Shown: positions 17,437 to 28,475, numbered from the stretch's first letter. The stretch is 64,000 bases of DNA from Prevotella sp. (GCA_031285625.1 JAITVV010000043.1:81080-145079), one strand, 5' to 3'. A program made the numbers and translations. Notes: generated from the letters alone by a model not told the origin.

Positions 17437-19638
17437 CTATTTTACATTTACTGTTACCGAACTTTTTATATCGGCAGAAGATGCAGCACAATGTAGAGTG
17501 AATTTGTCCGATTCCACTTTCCAGTCGTGTGCCTTGTCATCAAAGAAGGCAAGGTCTTTTACAGGTACAGATAATTCCACATTCCGGGTTTCCCCTGCTT
17601 TCAGGAAAACCTTCTTAAATGCTTTCAATTCCTTAGCAGGACGTTCCAATGACGGCTTCGCTTGTGATGCGTATATCTGTACAGATTCAGCACCATCCTT
17701 GCCTCCTTTATTCGTTAGTGTAAAGGATATTTTTATCACATCGTCCTTTCCATATTCCTTTTTGTCTGCTGATGCTTTTCCATATTCGAAAGTAGTATAT
17801 GATAACCCATAGCCAAATGGAAACAGGGCAGGTATTTTCTTTGTATCGTGCCAACGGTAACCAACTAATATATCCTCCTTATATATTTGTTTTATACTAT
17901 CACCAGGATAAGAAATTGTACCGAACGACATAGCTCCGTTATCTTCCAGTTTTTTAGGAATACTGTATGGTAATTTTCCGGATGGGTTTACATCTCCGGC
18001 TATTACATTGGCAGTAGCATTGCCAGCTTCGGAACCAAGATACCAGGATTGCATAAGAGCTGGTACTTTATCAAGCCAGGGCATTGATACTGCATTACCA
18101 CTCACAATGACAATTCCCATATTTTTATTTACTTTCAATAGCTCATCTATCAGTTCATTCTGACCAAACGGCAGATCATAAGAAGTACGGTCACCACCTT
18201 CGCAATCCTGCTGATAGTTCTTGTTAAGGCCTCCAAAGAATAAAACGACATCTGCATCCTTAACTAAAGCCAGAGCTTCACGTTTCAGTGAATCGGCATT
18301 ATAAGGCGATGGTACAAAATTATCATATACAGTAGGGCCTGAGCCATACCCCATTGTATAGAATACTTTTTCAGCACCGTATTTAGATTTTAATCCTTCC
18401 AGAGGTGATACTTCTTTTTTTACTTTAAGTTCGGAAGAACCTCCTCCCACAGTGAGAGAACGTGTTGCATTTTCTCCTATTACAACAATTTTATTATAAC
18501 GACCTTTAGCTATCGGGAAAAAGTTGTCTGTATTCTTCATCAATACAATGCCCTGTTCTGCCACTTCACGGCTTACAGCGGCATGCTCTGGTGTAGCAAA
18601 GCTGCCAAACGGGCGATTCCTATCCATATTTGTTCTGAAATTCAGACGCAATACTCTGCGAACCTTATCATCAAGAGTTGACATTGGCAGTTCCCCACTT
18701 TTCAGCATTCTCAGATAGGGTTGTGCCAGATAGTAGTTATCATAAGCAAAGCTTTCACCCCATGTGAGACCATTTGTCCATGTTCCCATTTCCACATCGA
18801 GACCATATAGAGCAGCTTCGCGGGTATCATGCGCACTACCCCAGTCCGTAACCACAATACCATCATACTTCCATTCTCCCTTCAGTATATGATTGATAAG
18901 TCTTTCGTGATGACTACAATACTGTCCTCTGTATTTATTATATGATCCCATTATGGCCCATACACCACCTTCTTCCACACCCGCTTTGAATGCAGGTAAA
19001 TAAATTTCATATAAGGCTCTGTCACTAACTTCAACATCGATATGTCCTCTCCATAACTCCTGATTATTCAAAGCAAAATGTTTCATTGTAGCGGCTACTC
19101 CATTTTGCTGTACTCCTTTTATAAAAGGTACAACCATTTTCGAAGCCAGGTAAGGATCTTCACCCATATATTCGAAGTTACGTCCGTTCATAGGGGTACG
19201 ATATATATTAACACCGGGACCAAGAATCACATCTTTCTTTCTGAAACGTGATTCTTCCCCAAGCGCATTCCCATATTTAAGAGACAATTCGGGATTAAAT
19301 GTTGCAGCCAGGCATGTTAATGCAGGAAAAGCAGTACACGAATCGTTCGTCCATCCGGCATGATTCCATGTATCCCAGTCTATTTCCATACGTACACCAT
19401 GCGGCCCGTCACTCATCCATATTTCGGGAATACCTAAGCGTGGGACTCCGGGTGTACTGAATTTAGACTGAGCATGTATCATTGCTATCTTCTCTTCCAG
19501 TGTCATTCGTGACAGAGCATCTTCTATCCTAGTTTCCACAGGCTTACTATCATCCAGATAAACCGGAACTTGTTTGGATTGTCCATTAGCCTGTAATAAA
19601 AACAGACTGAATAATCCATAGAAAAATAATTTCTTCAT
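17437..19638 (-). CDS. GH3 beta-glucosidase (xyloglucan locus)
   Basis: Exo-beta-glucosidase of 733 residues with a signal peptide ending near ANGQ (20). The barrel contains GPGVNIYRTPMNGRNFEYMGE, the motif KHFALNNQE, and the nucleophile Asp265 in GIVVTDWGSAHD. A C-terminal fibronectin III-like domain follows PALFPFGYGLSYTTFEY. It differs clearly from the other two GH3 proteins in the window, so the three are not recent duplicates. In this locus it would remove backbone glucose from the non-reducing end after the side chain has been cleared by GH31 and GH2. Transcribed with GH95, whose gene ends 23 bp upstream. Confidence 0.88.
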   Translation of the reverse strand: MKKLFFYGLFSLFLLQANGQSKQVPVYLDDSKPVETRIEDALSRMTLEEKIAMIHAQSKFSTPGVPRLGIPEIWMSDGPHGVRMEIDWDTWNHAGWTNDSCTAFPALTCLAATFNPELSLKYGNALGEESRFRKKDVILGPGVNIYRTPMNGRNFEYMGEDPYLASKMVVPFIKGVQQNGVAATMKHFALNNQELWRGHIDVEVSDRALYEIYLPAFKAGVEEGGVWAIMGSYNKYRGQYCSHHERLINHILKGEWKYDGIVVTDWGSAHDTREAALYGLDVEMGTWTNGLTWGESFAYDNYYLAQPYLRMLKSGELPMSTLDDKVRRVLRLNFRTNMDRNRPFGSFATPEHAAVSREVAEQGIVLMKNTDNFFPIAKGRYNKIVVIGENATRSLTVGGGSSELKVKKEVSPLEGLKSKYGAEKVFYTMGYGSGPTVYDNFVPSPYNADSLKREALALVKDADVVLFFGGLNKNYQQDCEGGDRTSYDLPFGQNELIDELLKVNKNMGIVIVSGNAVSMPWLDKVPALMQSWYLGSEAGNATANVIAGDVNPSGKLPYSIPKKLEDNGAMSFGTISYPGDSIKQIYKEDILVGYRWHDTKKIPALFPFGYGLSYTTFEYGKASADKKEYGKDDVIKISFTLTNKGGKDGAESVQIYASQAKPSLERPAKELKAFKKVFLKAGETRNVELSVPVKDLAFFDDKAHDWKVESDKFTLHCAASSADIKSSVTVNVK

Positions 19639-19661
19639 TTTTTCGCGTAATTGTTTAGTTT

Positions 19662-22019
19662 CTATTTTATATTGATTTTTACTTTGTCTTTTTTATTAAG
19701 GGATAAATGTAGCTTATCGCCATGTATGCTATAATTTTTAGTTCCTGATATTTCCGGTGTGCCAACAGGAAGTTTAAGAATAAATTCATTTCCGGTGTGC
19801 GCCGTAATATCTATATGCTGCACTTTCCCATTTTTCCAGTCGAAAGAAACTTCTGCACCTCCTCTGACTTTAAATCCTTTTACATTGCCATCTTTCCATC
19901 CATCAGGAATTGACGGGAGTAGTTCAATATATCCTTCATGGCTTTGCAGAAGCATTTCGCCAATTCCCGCTGATCCTCCGAAATTACCATCTATCTGCAT
20001 TGGCGGATGTGCACTGAACAAGTTCGGATAAGTTCCCCAACTATTTTCGGCAGGTTTTAGCAAGTCTCCAATCAGTTTATAAGCTTTGTTTCCATCTTTC
20101 AGTCTTGCCCAAAAGTTGATTTTCCATGCCATAGACCAACCTGTAGACTGATCACCACGTCTGTTTAGACTAACTTTTGCAGCTTCCATCAATTCGGGTG
20201 TTTTCTCATATGTTAGTTCGTAGCCGGGATGCAGGCCATATAGTTGCGATACATGGCGATGATGGATTTCATTTTCTTCATAATCTTCGAGCCATTCCAT
20301 TACCTGTCCGTATTTACCTATACTTGTCGGAGCCAGACGCTCTTTTTTCACTAAAAGGGTTTTAACCCATTCTTTATCAAGATCCAATATATCCGATGCC
20401 TGCGAGATATTTGTAAACAATTCACGAATTATCTGATTATCCATAGTCGATCCTGCACATATACTTACCACATCACCGGATGGGGTTATATAAGCATTCT
20501 CGGGAGAAGTGGTAGGAGCTGTAACCAGATAACCATTGTTGGGATCTTCGATCAGCATATCTTCAAAGAATAGAGCCGCACCCTTCATCGTAGGATATAC
20601 CGACCGGAGATATTCTTTATCCTGAGTATACAGGTAATGCTCCCACAGATGCTGGCACATCCATGCTCCAGCCGTATTAGTTGCACCCCATGAAGGATGC
20701 TCCCCCGGAGATGTAAATCCCCAGACATTCCCTAAAATATGGGTTACCCATCCTCGGCTGTCATAATAGATCCGGGCTGTTTTTCCTCCGGGCTCTGCCA
20801 GTGATTTTACATATTCGATTGTTGGCAAATGTAATTCCGATAAATTGAACATTTCGGCGCCCCACAGATTCATCTGTAAGTTAATATTCAAATGATAATC
20901 TCCATTCCACGGTGTATGTATTTGTGGAGCCCATAGTCCTTGTAAATTAGGAGGTAATCCACCCGGGCGGGTTGAAGATATGAGCAGATAGCGTCCATAT
21001 TGCATATATAGCGCTGCAAGGTCATAGTCTGTTTTATCATTTACAAAGGCTTCTAACCGTTTACTTATAGGTAATCCGGAATTTTTATTTTTACCTAAAG
21101 TAAGATCCACACGATTAAATAGCTTCTGATACTCAGCAATATGCGCTTTCCTTAGATTATCATAATTATCTCCGGCTTTATTTAATAGATCTGATACTAG
21201 TCTTTCATGATCTATCCCATTATAATTTGTTGCCATCGATACAAATAATGTAACCTCATTTGCATTTTTTATACCAATCTCTTTATCTGTTGCTGATAAT
21301 GCTCCTCCTTTGTTTACAACCTTCACCATTCCCAGATATTTCATTCCGGTATGATCTTTTCCGGCTTCTAGCTGACCGAAAATATATAAGCTATTACCAC
21401 TGGCATAAGTTTTAAAGTTCTCATCACGTTGAAGTGAGATACGCAGGTTTAAAGCTTTCGACTGATTTGCTGTATATTTAATTACTCCTATATCGTCAGA
21501 AAAGGATGTAAAATATTCCCGTTTATAATCTATATTATTTTTAGTATACGAAACAGTAGACAATGCATTATTCATGTCTAATGTCCTTTTATATTTCATT
21601 GGTTGGGAGTTATCCGGATATATGAAATCGACATAAAGATTTGCGAAATTCTGAAATTTTCCATAATCGGGGCCACTACTGCCCTCCCCTTTACAAGTAA
21701 AGGTTTTATACATCAATTCCTGTGCTTCTTTATTCTTTTTCTCAAACAACAGCTGTCTTATTTCACCCAGGTATTTATGTGCATCGGGATTATCTGCATC
21801 CTGCTCGTTACCTGACCACAGCGATAACTCATTAAGGACAATCCTTTCACGGTCAACACCACCCCAGGGCATCATTCCTATACGCCCATTTCCTAAAGGA
21901 ACGGATTCTTCCCATATAGAAGCAGGTTGATCAAAATAATATTGCCATTGATTTTGAGCAGATAAACTACTGAATATTGCAAGAAACAGTACACAAAAAA
22001 TTAATTTACAGAATTTCAT
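19662..22019 (-). CDS. GH95 alpha-L-fucosidase (or alpha-L-galactosidase)
   Basis: Inverting glycosidase of 785 residues with a signal peptide ending near LSAQ (22). An N-terminal beta-sandwich begins with the family signature WEESVPLGNGRIGMMPWGGV (36-55) and ERIVLNELSLWSG. The (alpha/alpha)6 barrel contains DYHLNINLQMNLWG (the NxN pair used to bind the nucleophilic water) and APTTSPENAY (likely general-acid Glu). Family GH95 cleaves alpha-1,2-fucose, and some members cleave alpha-1,2-L-galactose. Plant xyloglucan carries Fuc-alpha-1,2-Gal side chains, so the gene equips this locus for fucosylated xyloglucan. Its presence in the same - strand unit as GH3 supports this. Substrate (Fuc versus L-Gal) is not decided by sequence. 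Confidence 0.87.
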   Translation of the reverse strand: MKFCKLIFCVLFLAIFSSLSAQNQWQYYFDQPASIWEESVPLGNGRIGMMPWGGVDRERIVLNELSLWSGNEQDADNPDAHKYLGEIRQLLFEKKNKEAQELMYKTFTCKGEGSSGPDYGKFQNFANLYVDFIYPDNSQPMKYKRTLDMNNALSTVSYTKNNIDYKREYFTSFSDDIGVIKYTANQSKALNLRISLQRDENFKTYASGNSLYIFGQLEAGKDHTGMKYLGMVKVVNKGGALSATDKEIGIKNANEVTLFVSMATNYNGIDHERLVSDLLNKAGDNYDNLRKAHIAEYQKLFNRVDLTLGKNKNSGLPISKRLEAFVNDKTDYDLAALYMQYGRYLLISSTRPGGLPPNLQGLWAPQIHTPWNGDYHLNINLQMNLWGAEMFNLSELHLPTIEYVKSLAEPGGKTARIYYDSRGWVTHILGNVWGFTSPGEHPSWGATNTAGAWMCQHLWEHYLYTQDKEYLRSVYPTMKGAALFFEDMLIEDPNNGYLVTAPTTSPENAYITPSGDVVSICAGSTMDNQIIRELFTNISQASDILDLDKEWVKTLLVKKERLAPTSIGKYGQVMEWLEDYEENEIHHRHVSQLYGLHPGYELTYEKTPELMEAAKVSLNRRGDQSTGWSMAWKINFWARLKDGNKAYKLIGDLLKPAENSWGTYPNLFSAHPPMQIDGNFGGSAGIGEMLLQSHEGYIELLPSIPDGWKDGNVKGFKVRGGAEVSFDWKNGKVQHIDITAHTGNEFILKLPVGTPEISGTKNYSIHGDKLHLSLNKKDKVKINIK

Positions 22020-22086
22020 GAGTTATTAGTTTATTTAAGTGATTAACTTGATTACTCGAAGATAAGCAATTAATCATTTTTGTATT

Positions 22087-24264
22087 TTATTTCACCTCTA
22101 TCATTTTTGTTTGCCTGATATCCTCTGAAGATGAACCGATCATTAAGTTTACAATACCCGGTTCCAAAACATATTCATCGCGGCTATTACTCCAATAAGT
22201 CAATTCATCTGCATTCAAAACAAAATCGAAGGTCTCACTGTCTTCACTTCTTATCATCTTTCGTTGAAATCCTTTAAGCTGTTTCACTGGTCTTATCACT
22301 CCTGATTTAGGATATGAAACATAGAGCTGCGCTACTTCTTCTCCATTGATACCTCCGGTATTTGTTATATCTACAGATATCCTGATGTCTTTTCCTTTGG
22401 ACAGTGTTGAAGAGGATAACGATATATCCGAATAGGAAAAATCAGTATAACTTAATCCATACCCAAAAGGATAAAGCGGTTCTTCTTTTGCATACATATA
22501 TGTTCTACCGTTACGGATATCATAGTCCATCATTGGGGGTAAGTCTGCGATAGACTTTACCCATGTCTGATTTGTTCTTCCGGCAGGATTGTAATCTCCA
22601 AAGATCACATCTGCAAGTCCATTACCTAATTCCTGGCTATTATTTGTTATATGTAAAATAGCAGGCACATTCTCTTGCGACCAATTGATCGCAAACGGAA
22701 AGCTACTCACCAATACCATCACTGTATTAGCATTCGCTTTATGTACAATTTTTACCAAGTCCTCCTGTTCGAGAGATAATGCTTTACGGTCAACAGCTTC
22801 CCTTCCATCACTCGGAACCGGAGAGTATTTCCATTTGGGATCGGTGCCATATACATGATTGCCAACACAGACGATGGCTACATCTGCTTTTTGTGCTGCC
22901 AGATATGCCTTATCCACTTCATTTGATGGTTCATAGATCACTTCTACATCTTTGCCAACGGCATTCTTTATACCTTCAAGTATAGAAACTGTATATGGGG
23001 GAGTTCCGCTATACCAGTCAAGCAATACTTCATCTGCACGTGGGCCAATAACCGCAATTGATCCTATATTCTTACTCAATGGCAAAAGATTCCGGTCATT
23101 TTTTAATAAAACAGTAGACTTCGCTGTTACTAATCGGACAAAGTCCTGTATGTCTTTATTTCTCCATGGTGCTATTGTATCTCTCACTCCAATATTAGCG
23201 TATGGTAGTTTTGTTTGATCAGCATCCAGAAGCCCCAGTTTCAGTGCTATATAAAAATTTCCTCTGATGGCATTATCAATATCGGCTTCAGTAAGTAATC
23301 CTTTTTCGAGTGCTTCATATACATATGGACGATAATTATCCAAAAATTGTCCTACGCCGGCTTTTATGATAGCTGCACTACCTTCGGTATGTGTCGGAAA
23401 TGTCTTGTGAGCTTTTATCAAAAGATCTAATGCTCCCCCATCAGTGCATATGATACCTTTCATATTCCATTCTTTACGTATTTTCTCCAAAACTGGGTGG
23501 ATAGTCATAGCTGTTCCATTCCAACCATTGTATGCTGCCATAAATGCCTGAGAACCTCCTTTCTCTATCCCTTTATGAAATGGATACGCATAATATTCAT
23601 GAAATAATTGATTATCAAAATTGGAGGAAGTTGAATCTCTCCCATCCTCATTGCTATTAGCCAGAAAGTGCTTCATTAAAGATGCCGATTTCCAGTACCG
23701 GGGATTATCCCCCTGGAGCCCTTTTACAAAAGCCACAGTCATCTCCGATACCAGAAACGGATCTTCCCCGAAGCTTTCTTCGGTACGTCCCCAACGAGGG
23801 TCACGTGCCAAGTCAGCATTCGGGGCTCTCATAACCAAACCGCCCTTTGTGTATTTATCGTTCTGAGTGTAGAACCTTATTTCGGTAGCTTCTATGTCTG
23901 CTACCTTTTTTATTAATTCGGTATCCCATGTTTCTCCTAAGCCATAGGCCTGAGGGAAAGTTGTTGTCGGATATGTATCGGGGACACGTTGATAGTTTAC
24001 CATTTTGAAACCACCCCAGTTACCCGGCCCGCCAAGAGCCATTCCATGTAATCCTTCCGAATGTCCGGTGCTGCGTATACCTAAACGGGGCACGCCCAGA
24101 TTCGTAGACAGAGCATTCACTTTTTCATCAATTGTCATTAGAGACAATAAATTATCAAGACGTTTTTCTTCGCTCAATGATGTATTATGAAAAGGGTAAA
24201 TGTATTGAGCCGATAAAGTATTTGCAAACAAAATACAGATAATGACAGCTAACGTTTTTTTCAT
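22087..24264 (-). CDS. GH3 beta-glycosidase (glucosidase / xylosidase-like subgroup)
   Basis: Exported GH3 enzyme of 725 residues with a signal peptide ending near LSAQ (20). The barrel has the subgroup features STGHSEGLHGMALGG, APNADLARDPRWGRTEESFG and the nucleophile Asp275 in KGIICTDGGALD. A fibronectin III-like domain ends the protein. The N-terminal motifs resemble the GH3 branch rich in beta-xylosidases, although a beta-glucosidase role is expected in a xyloglucan locus. It is the first gene of the - strand glycosidase block, 95 bp from the end of the sensor gene, with a -7 box in the gap. GH3 membership is certain; specificity is open. Confidence 0.85.
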   Translation of the reverse strand: MKKTLAVIICILFANTLSAQYIYPFHNTSLSEEKRLDNLLSLMTIDEKVNALSTNLGVPRLGIRSTGHSEGLHGMALGGPGNWGGFKMVNYQRVPDTYPTTTFPQAYGLGETWDTELIKKVADIEATEIRFYTQNDKYTKGGLVMRAPNADLARDPRWGRTEESFGEDPFLVSEMTVAFVKGLQGDNPRYWKSASLMKHFLANSNEDGRDSTSSNFDNQLFHEYYAYPFHKGIEKGGSQAFMAAYNGWNGTAMTIHPVLEKIRKEWNMKGIICTDGGALDLLIKAHKTFPTHTEGSAAIIKAGVGQFLDNYRPYVYEALEKGLLTEADIDNAIRGNFYIALKLGLLDADQTKLPYANIGVRDTIAPWRNKDIQDFVRLVTAKSTVLLKNDRNLLPLSKNIGSIAVIGPRADEVLLDWYSGTPPYTVSILEGIKNAVGKDVEVIYEPSNEVDKAYLAAQKADVAIVCVGNHVYGTDPKWKYSPVPSDGREAVDRKALSLEQEDLVKIVHKANANTVMVLVSSFPFAINWSQENVPAILHITNNSQELGNGLADVIFGDYNPAGRTNQTWVKSIADLPPMMDYDIRNGRTYMYAKEEPLYPFGYGLSYTDFSYSDISLSSSTLSKGKDIRISVDITNTGGINGEEVAQLYVSYPKSGVIRPVKQLKGFQRKMIRSEDSETFDFVLNADELTYWSNSRDEYVLEPGIVNLMIGSSSEDIRQTKMIEVK

Positions 24265-24289
24265 GGAATAGATTTTTAACCTTGTGATA

Positions 24290-24297
24290 CAAAAATA
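24290..24297 (-). promoter_or_regulatory. -7 box for the GH3-GH95-GH3 block
   Basis: TATTTTTG on the - strand matches TAnnTTTG and lies 26 bp before the GH3 start codon. A TTTG is present (24312-24315) but only 14 bp away, shorter than the usual 19-21. Confidence 0.45.
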
Positions 24298-24359
24298 TTA
24301 TATCTTTGGTTCAAACCCTATTCCTGATGTTTCCTAAAGGGGGGCAATATGTTATCAGA

Positions 24360-27300
24360 TCATTTTGATACGTTCTTTTTATACTCATTAGGTGTTACAC
24401 CAAACTCTTCCTTAAAATATTTACGAAAATATTTAGGATCATTGAATCCTACCTGAAATGCAACCTCATTTACAAACATCTGACTTTTCTCCAACAGATC
24501 TGCTGCACGTTTCAAACGAATGAAACGAATAAATTCGGAAGGTGTCTTATCCGTCAATGCCAATATTTTCTTATAGAAATAAACCCGGCTCATCCCCATC
24601 TCTTTACAAAGATCTTCAACAAGGAACTCAGGATTGCCCATATTCTCCTCAACTATTAATATTGCTTTTTGAACAAATTTTTCATCCATTGAGGTTATTT
24701 CTATCTCACTTGGCGAAATATCAATCTTTTTCTTAAAATTATGATGTATTCTCTTTTGCTTTTCTATTATTTTAGCAATTTTCAACTTCAACATATCAAT
24801 ATTAAAAGGCTTAGATATGTAATCATCTGCACCGGCTTCTATTCCCGAGTATTTATTTTCTTCAGAAGATTTAGCTGTAAGCAATATAATAGGAATGTGC
24901 GATGTCCGAATATCTCCTTTTATCTGGCGACAGAACTCATAGCCATCCATTTTAGGCATCATAACGTCACAGAGTATAATATCAGGCAGTTGATCGAGGA
25001 CTATGCTATATCCTTCTTCCCCATCATTAGCTGTTACAACACGGTAATCTTCAATAAACAGGCTTGTTATAAACTCACAAAAATCTTCGTTATCATCAAC
25101 TATCAGCAACAACGGGAGGTTTGCACGCTGAGCCGATTTCATATCGGGTTTCTGTATCAGATGTATTTCATCTGTAATGGAATCTCCTGAATGTATAATA
25201 TCCTGACTACTTAATTCCTTATATGTTGAATTTTGTATTGGCAAAAGAACAGTAAAAACGGAACCCTTACCAACAACACTCTCTACCAATATTTCACCAC
25301 CATGCAGTTTGACATATTCACTGGCTAAATGTAAACCGACGCCCGTTCCCGACTGGGTATTCTTTCCAGTCTTTTCTATTCTGAAAAAACGCTCAAATAT
25401 TTTTTCCAGATATTCCTTATCCATACCAATGCCGGTATCTGTTACCTTCAGGCATAATTGCCTGTTTGGTGACTCTCCATTCTGCAGCAATTCCGAGATA
25501 CCAAGACTCACATCTATTTGCCCATCCTCAGTATACTTAAATGCATTTGATATTAGATTGGAAATCACTTTATTCATCTTTTCCTTGTCAAACTCCATCT
25601 GCAACTCCTGCAAGTATGTTGTAAACGTAAGCCTGATAGACTTTTCGGCTGCTAGAGGAGAGAATGACAGACAAATATCTTTTGTAAACTCAATAATATT
25701 GCCACGCGAAATATTAAGAGCCATTTTATTCAGGTCAAATTTTCTGAAATCAAGAATTTCATTCACCATATTCAGTAAGTTCTTGGCATTCTTATGCATG
25801 ATATTCATTGTAGCCTTTTGTTCTTCTGAAGCAGGTGATTTCATCAGTTTTTCTAATGGCGTAAGTATAAGAGTCAACGGAGTTTTGAATTCATGGCTTA
25901 TATTCGTAAAGAACTTGAATTTAAGTTCATCCACTTCATGAATTTTGTTCGCTTCCAATATTCTCTGAGCTTGCTCATATTCTTCTCTTTGTTTATTAAG
26001 CTTATACTTGATAAATAACCTTATCAAAGCAGCTGCTATAATTACATAAATAATATATGCCCACCATGAAAACCAAAATGGAGGCTGCACTACTATTTTC
26101 AGCATAATAGGATCACTTGTCCATACATTATCATCATTACTGGCATAGACAATTAACTTATATGTCCCGGCATTAAGATTGGAATATGAAGCTGCACCGA
26201 TTCCATTATTGATCTCTGTCCACTTATTATCCAATCCTTCCAGCATATATTTATATCTGCTTTTTTCTGGATGAATAAAATTAAGCGCAGAAAACTTTAT
26301 TGTAAAATTCGTTTCTCCATAGTGCAATGTTATTTCGTCAATATCAGTAATCGACTTTTCTATTATAACTCTTCCATTGTATTCAATATTTGGTTCTATA
26401 ACCTGATTTGTTATTAACAGATCGGTAAAACGTGGAACAGGAGGATTTTGATTAAAGACTATCTCTTTGGGATTGAATGAAATATATCCACCTATACCTC
26501 CGATGTAGATTATACCATCCTTATCTTTATAAATTGCATTTTGATTAAAAACTGAGCCGGGGAGACCATCATTAACATCAAAAACAGCTATAGAATATTC
26601 CAAATTATGATTGATATACTTACAATCGATAAAAGCAAGACCATTACGTGTTCCTGCCCAAATATTCCTATCGTTATCTTCTATAAGAGAGACTACTTCA
26701 TCGCTCGGCAAGCCATTAGCTGTGGTTATGTAGATAAATCTCTCTGTAGAAGGATTGTAAACGTTGATCCCTTTTTCTGTCGCTACCCAAAGAAGCCCCC
26801 TCGAATCTGTCATCAAGTAATTGGAAGATTCTGTAGTCAGTGAGTCCGCCAGCACTTGTTCGGTGAAATAAGGTCGTATTTCTTTCTTATTGTTATCCAG
26901 ATAATATATGCCTATATCAGTACCGAAATATATGTTTTTCAAAGAATCGGTAAAGGTTGATACAACATAATTTGTCCTCAAGTTACTGTTGTTTGTATTA
27001 TTATGTGTAAATGTATTCCTTTCACGGTTCAGTTGGTCTATTCCCCCTCCCAAAGTTGCTATCCATAAATTATTATCTTTATCCTCTGCAAGCCCGTAAA
27101 CACTCTTGCTGGAAAGCGAGTTGGGATTATTCTCATCTATCTGATACCTTTTAAAGCTTTTGCCGTCATATGAATTTAATCCACCAAAGAATGTTCCTAT
27201 CCACAGAGTCTGGCTACTATCTTCTTCTATGGCCGTTATGATATCAGCTGATATACTGGATTGATCTTTGGGATCGTTGTGAAACCGCTGCACATCTCCT

Positions 27301-28475
27301 GTTTCAGGATTATATTTTATCAAGCCTTGCCCATTTGTGCCTATCCATAGGTTATCCTTATTATCCTTATATAGTCTGTTACAGTCAAATATCTCTGCAT
27401 TCCGCTTGAAAATATAAAATAGTGGAGACTTTTTAAATTTAAATAAGTTAGGGTGATAATAAGACACGCCGTTTTTATATGTGCCCAGCCATATGGTTCC
27501 GTTCTCTTCGCAATAAATACTGATGGCAGAATTCTGAGCTATGGAAGCATTATTATATATATCATTTTTTAAGATCGTGATATTCTTATTTTTTTTATTA
27601 AATATATTTATTCCTCCATGGTCTGTTCCTATCCATATAAGTCCGGTATTATCTTGTCCCACACACCTTACAAAACTGCTGGACAAAGTTATCTCCTTAT
27701 CTGCATCGAATAATGTCCATTGTCCTTTCAGAATATTAAAATAGGCTATTCCCCTGTCTGCAATACCAGGGTAGACCCATACATCATTATCTGAATCTAT
27801 GAAAAGCGACTTTATTATAGTCGAATTATGGTTGTTCTCTTTAAAGAAGGTATTACGAATGTCTATTTTGTCATTTTGCGTATTGAGCCGCTCCAACATA
27901 CCATCTCTGTACAGAATCCATATATAATCATCTTTAACCTTAATATCAGATATTTCCGATAAATGCAGGTCACTTATATCCTCTGATTGTTTGTATAAGG
28001 CAGATTTATGTGTAGTAACATCATATTTATATATTCCTTTTCCTGAATAAGTAATGTAAATATTCTTCTTTTTGTCTATTTCTATTATACCTGGGGTAGA
28101 TGGTAGACCTATGACATTCAGCACAGAATCTATATTATTTATAAAAGTTTCGGATTTCCAGTCATAAATCATATAGGCACTAGAACGTAGCCAAAGGTTC
28201 CCGTTGATATCTTCCTGTATTTTTGTAAACTTATCAAAAGAAGGACTTTTTCCATCCTTTTTGACATGTTTATATGTTTTGAAATTGATTCCATCATATC
28301 TATTCAACCCCATATTGGTACCAAGCCATAAAAATCCCCGGCTATCCTTGAATATACATTCTACCTGATTATTTGACAGCCCATCGGTATTGTCCAAATG
28401 AGAAAATTCAAATTGTTGAGCATTCAAATTATGTATAAATGATAATAATAAAATTATGGGAAACAGTTTTTTCAT
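24360..28475 (-). CDS. Hybrid two-component system regulator (HTCS) of the xyloglucan locus
   Basis: One-protein signalling chain of 1371 residues. A signal peptide (about 1-19) precedes Reg_prop beta-propeller repeats to about 690 (NNQVECIFKDSRGFLWLGT and many variants). A Y_Y_Y domain (about 715-790) and a membrane span (about 797-820, WAYIIYVIIAAALIRLF) follow. The cytoplasmic part has HisKA with His861 in NISHEFKTPL, HATPase (VTDTGIGM), a receiver with Asp1170 in LCDVMMPKMDG, and a C-terminal AraC-type HTH (about 1270-1365, VAFQVGFNDPKYFRKYF). All catalytic and phosphorylation residues are present. It would bind a xyloglucan oligosaccharide in the periplasm and activate both the - strand glycosidases and the divergent GH31/SusC genes. 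Confidence 0.94.
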   Translation of the reverse strand: MKKLFPIILLLSFIHNLNAQQFEFSHLDNTDGLSNNQVECIFKDSRGFLWLGTNMGLNRYDGINFKTYKHVKKDGKSPSFDKFTKIQEDINGNLWLRSSAYMIYDWKSETFINNIDSVLNVIGLPSTPGIIEIDKKKNIYITYSGKGIYKYDVTTHKSALYKQSEDISDLHLSEISDIKVKDDYIWILYRDGMLERLNTQNDKIDIRNTFFKENNHNSTIIKSLFIDSDNDVWVYPGIADRGIAYFNILKGQWTLFDADKEITLSSSFVRCVGQDNTGLIWIGTDHGGINIFNKKNKNITILKNDIYNNASIAQNSAISIYCEENGTIWLGTYKNGVSYYHPNLFKFKKSPLFYIFKRNAEIFDCNRLYKDNKDNLWIGTNGQGLIKYNPETGDVQRFHNDPKDQSSISADIITAIEEDSSQTLWIGTFFGGLNSYDGKSFKRYQIDENNPNSLSSKSVYGLAEDKDNNLWIATLGGGIDQLNRERNTFTHNNTNNSNLRTNYVVSTFTDSLKNIYFGTDIGIYYLDNNKKEIRPYFTEQVLADSLTTESSNYLMTDSRGLLWVATEKGINVYNPSTERFIYITTANGLPSDEVVSLIEDNDRNIWAGTRNGLAFIDCKYINHNLEYSIAVFDVNDGLPGSVFNQNAIYKDKDGIIYIGGIGGYISFNPKEIVFNQNPPVPRFTDLLITNQVIEPNIEYNGRVIIEKSITDIDEITLHYGETNFTIKFSALNFIHPEKSRYKYMLEGLDNKWTEINNGIGAASYSNLNAGTYKLIVYASNDDNVWTSDPIMLKIVVQPPFWFSWWAYIIYVIIAAALIRLFIKYKLNKQREEYEQAQRILEANKIHEVDELKFKFFTNISHEFKTPLTLILTPLEKLMKSPASEEQKATMNIMHKNAKNLLNMVNEILDFRKFDLNKMALNISRGNIIEFTKDICLSFSPLAAEKSIRLTFTTYLQELQMEFDKEKMNKVISNLISNAFKYTEDGQIDVSLGISELLQNGESPNRQLCLKVTDTGIGMDKEYLEKIFERFFRIEKTGKNTQSGTGVGLHLASEYVKLHGGEILVESVVGKGSVFTVLLPIQNSTYKELSSQDIIHSGDSITDEIHLIQKPDMKSAQRANLPLLLIVDDNEDFCEFITSLFIEDYRVVTANDGEEGYSIVLDQLPDIILCDVMMPKMDGYEFCRQIKGDIRTSHIPIILLTAKSSEENKYSGIEAGADDYISKPFNIDMLKLKIAKIIEKQKRIHHNFKKKIDISPSEIEITSMDEKFVQKAILIVEENMGNPEFLVEDLCKEMGMSRVYFYKKILALTDKTPSEFIRFIRLKRAADLLEKSQMFVNEVAFQVGFNDPKYFRKYFKEEFGVTPNEYKKNVSK

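Noticed and set aside
7632-24264. The three GH3 genes as recent duplicates
   Set aside because: Their motifs around the nucleophile (VVTDYTG, VVTDWGS, ICTDGGA) and their N-terminal regions differ strongly, so they are separate subgroups.
25309-25941. 210-codon open frame on the + strand opposite the sensor kinase
   Set aside because: Antisense to the HisKA/HATPase region, rich in Ser, Phe and Cys, with no recognisable motif; a coding shadow.
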